Assembly (NCBI GenBank): GCA_030597345.1
Contig: JAUVSA010000027.1
Span: forward strand, 1-13,384
Length of the DNA stretch: 13,384 nt
Direction: 5' to 3'
Source of the DNA: Bacillota bacterium
Lineage (GTDB): Bacteria > Armatimonadota > Hebobacteria > Hebobacterales > Hebobacteraceae
Made by a program: the position numbers and the translations under genes. The notes beneath the pieces were generated by a model that worked only from the letters and a program-made list of their open reading frames with translations, did not search any database and was not told the DNA's origin. Below, in pieces: positions 13,181-13,384 of the stretch; positions within the stretch are counted from its first letter, which is position 1, and the number at the start of each line of letters is the position of its first letter.

Positions 13181-13321
13181 GTTTCATAACCTCCATCTGG
13201 AGTCTGGCAGCTTGTGCTGCCCGAGGTTATGAACCAGCAGCACCAGCCGCCAGGCTCCAGCAGGCGCATTTCATGCCAGCGTCTCTAACGGACAGCCGGG
13301 CGAGTGAGGGTTATGAAATGC
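13181..13321. repeat. Nested inverted repeats with a TTTCATAACC core
   Basis: Four related blocks alternate in orientation. TTCATAACCTC (13183-13193) pairs perfectly with GAGGTTATGAA (13223-13233), and inside them GGCAGC (13206-13211) pairs with GCTGCC (13216-13221) around a TTGT loop. Further on, GCATTTCAT (13266-13274) pairs with ATGAAATGC (13313-13321). TTTCATAACC (13182-13191) is also repeated inverted as GGTTATGAAA (13309-13318), bounding about 137 bp. There is no T-tract, no obvious target-site duplication and no transposase frame. It may be a miniature inverted-repeat element, an insertion-sequence remnant, a REP-like unit or a strong terminator of the regulator gene. The rest of the right end (13322-13384) shows no gene. 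Confidence 0.6.
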
Positions 13322-13384
13322 ACTCCAGCGAGTTAGGAGCGATAGGGATCCAGAGATGATACATCCCCACGGCGGAAGACTGAT

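Noticed and set aside
12905..13189. A 94-codon frame starting at an ATG well spaced from AGGAG
   Set aside because: Its translation is Ala/Gly-rich with no pattern, while the overlapping frame encodes a clear ribbon-helix-helix domain.

Overview
The window is a GC-rich bacterial chromosome segment with tightly packed genes, several GTG starts and clear Shine-Dalgarno sites. Nothing in it is phage, plasmid backbone, rRNA, tRNA or CRISPR. The gene mix (ABC sugar uptake without its own ATPase, a GH116 glycosidase, a membrane-anchored sulfatase-fold enzyme, a ferredoxin-type aldo/keto reductase) fits a saccharide-degrading, probably uncultured lineage such as Armatimonadota, Planctomycetota or a related candidate phylum. 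That placement is a guess from gene content; no phylogenetic marker is present.

Layout. Positions 1-120 may hold the start of a minus-strand gene that runs off the left edge. At 134-877 there is an O-methyltransferase-like protein. From 1140 to 6331 five plus-strand genes form one operon: an aldo/keto reductase with a C-terminal two-cluster iron-sulfur domain, an Old Yellow Enzyme-type flavin oxidoreductase, a sugar ABC substrate-binding protein, and two ABC permeases joined by 4-bp stop/start overlaps. Converging on it is a large GH116 (DUF608) glycosidase on the minus strand (8997-6373). Next come a plus-strand metallo-beta-lactamase-fold hydrolase (9194-9790), a possible 56-residue minus-strand ORF, a minus-strand SixA-type histidine phosphatase (10448-9978) and a minus-strand membrane-anchored sulfatase-superfamily protein (12663-10612). 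Divergent from the last is a small ribbon-helix-helix regulator (12912-13175). The right end (13181-13321) holds nested inverted repeats built on a TTTCATAACC core.

How the genes may work together. The ABC operon and GH116 gene look like a glycoside uptake and intracellular hydrolysis unit, with two redox enzymes that could act on the imported compound or its aglycone; the missing ATPase would be shared from elsewhere. This is inference from adjacency. At the right end, the regulator is preceded by three imperfect 18-bp direct repeats made of dyads. They overlap a good sigma70-like promoter (TTGACA, 17 bp, TACACT) and even the gene's Shine-Dalgarno site, which strongly suggests autorepression. 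A second plausible promoter (TTGACG, 17 bp, TAGACT) drives the divergent sulfatase-superfamily gene, whose active-site segment reads T-W-T-V-P-S rather than the sulfatase C/S-x-P-x-R signature. The regulator/operator/sulfatase-like pair is the part most worth following up.
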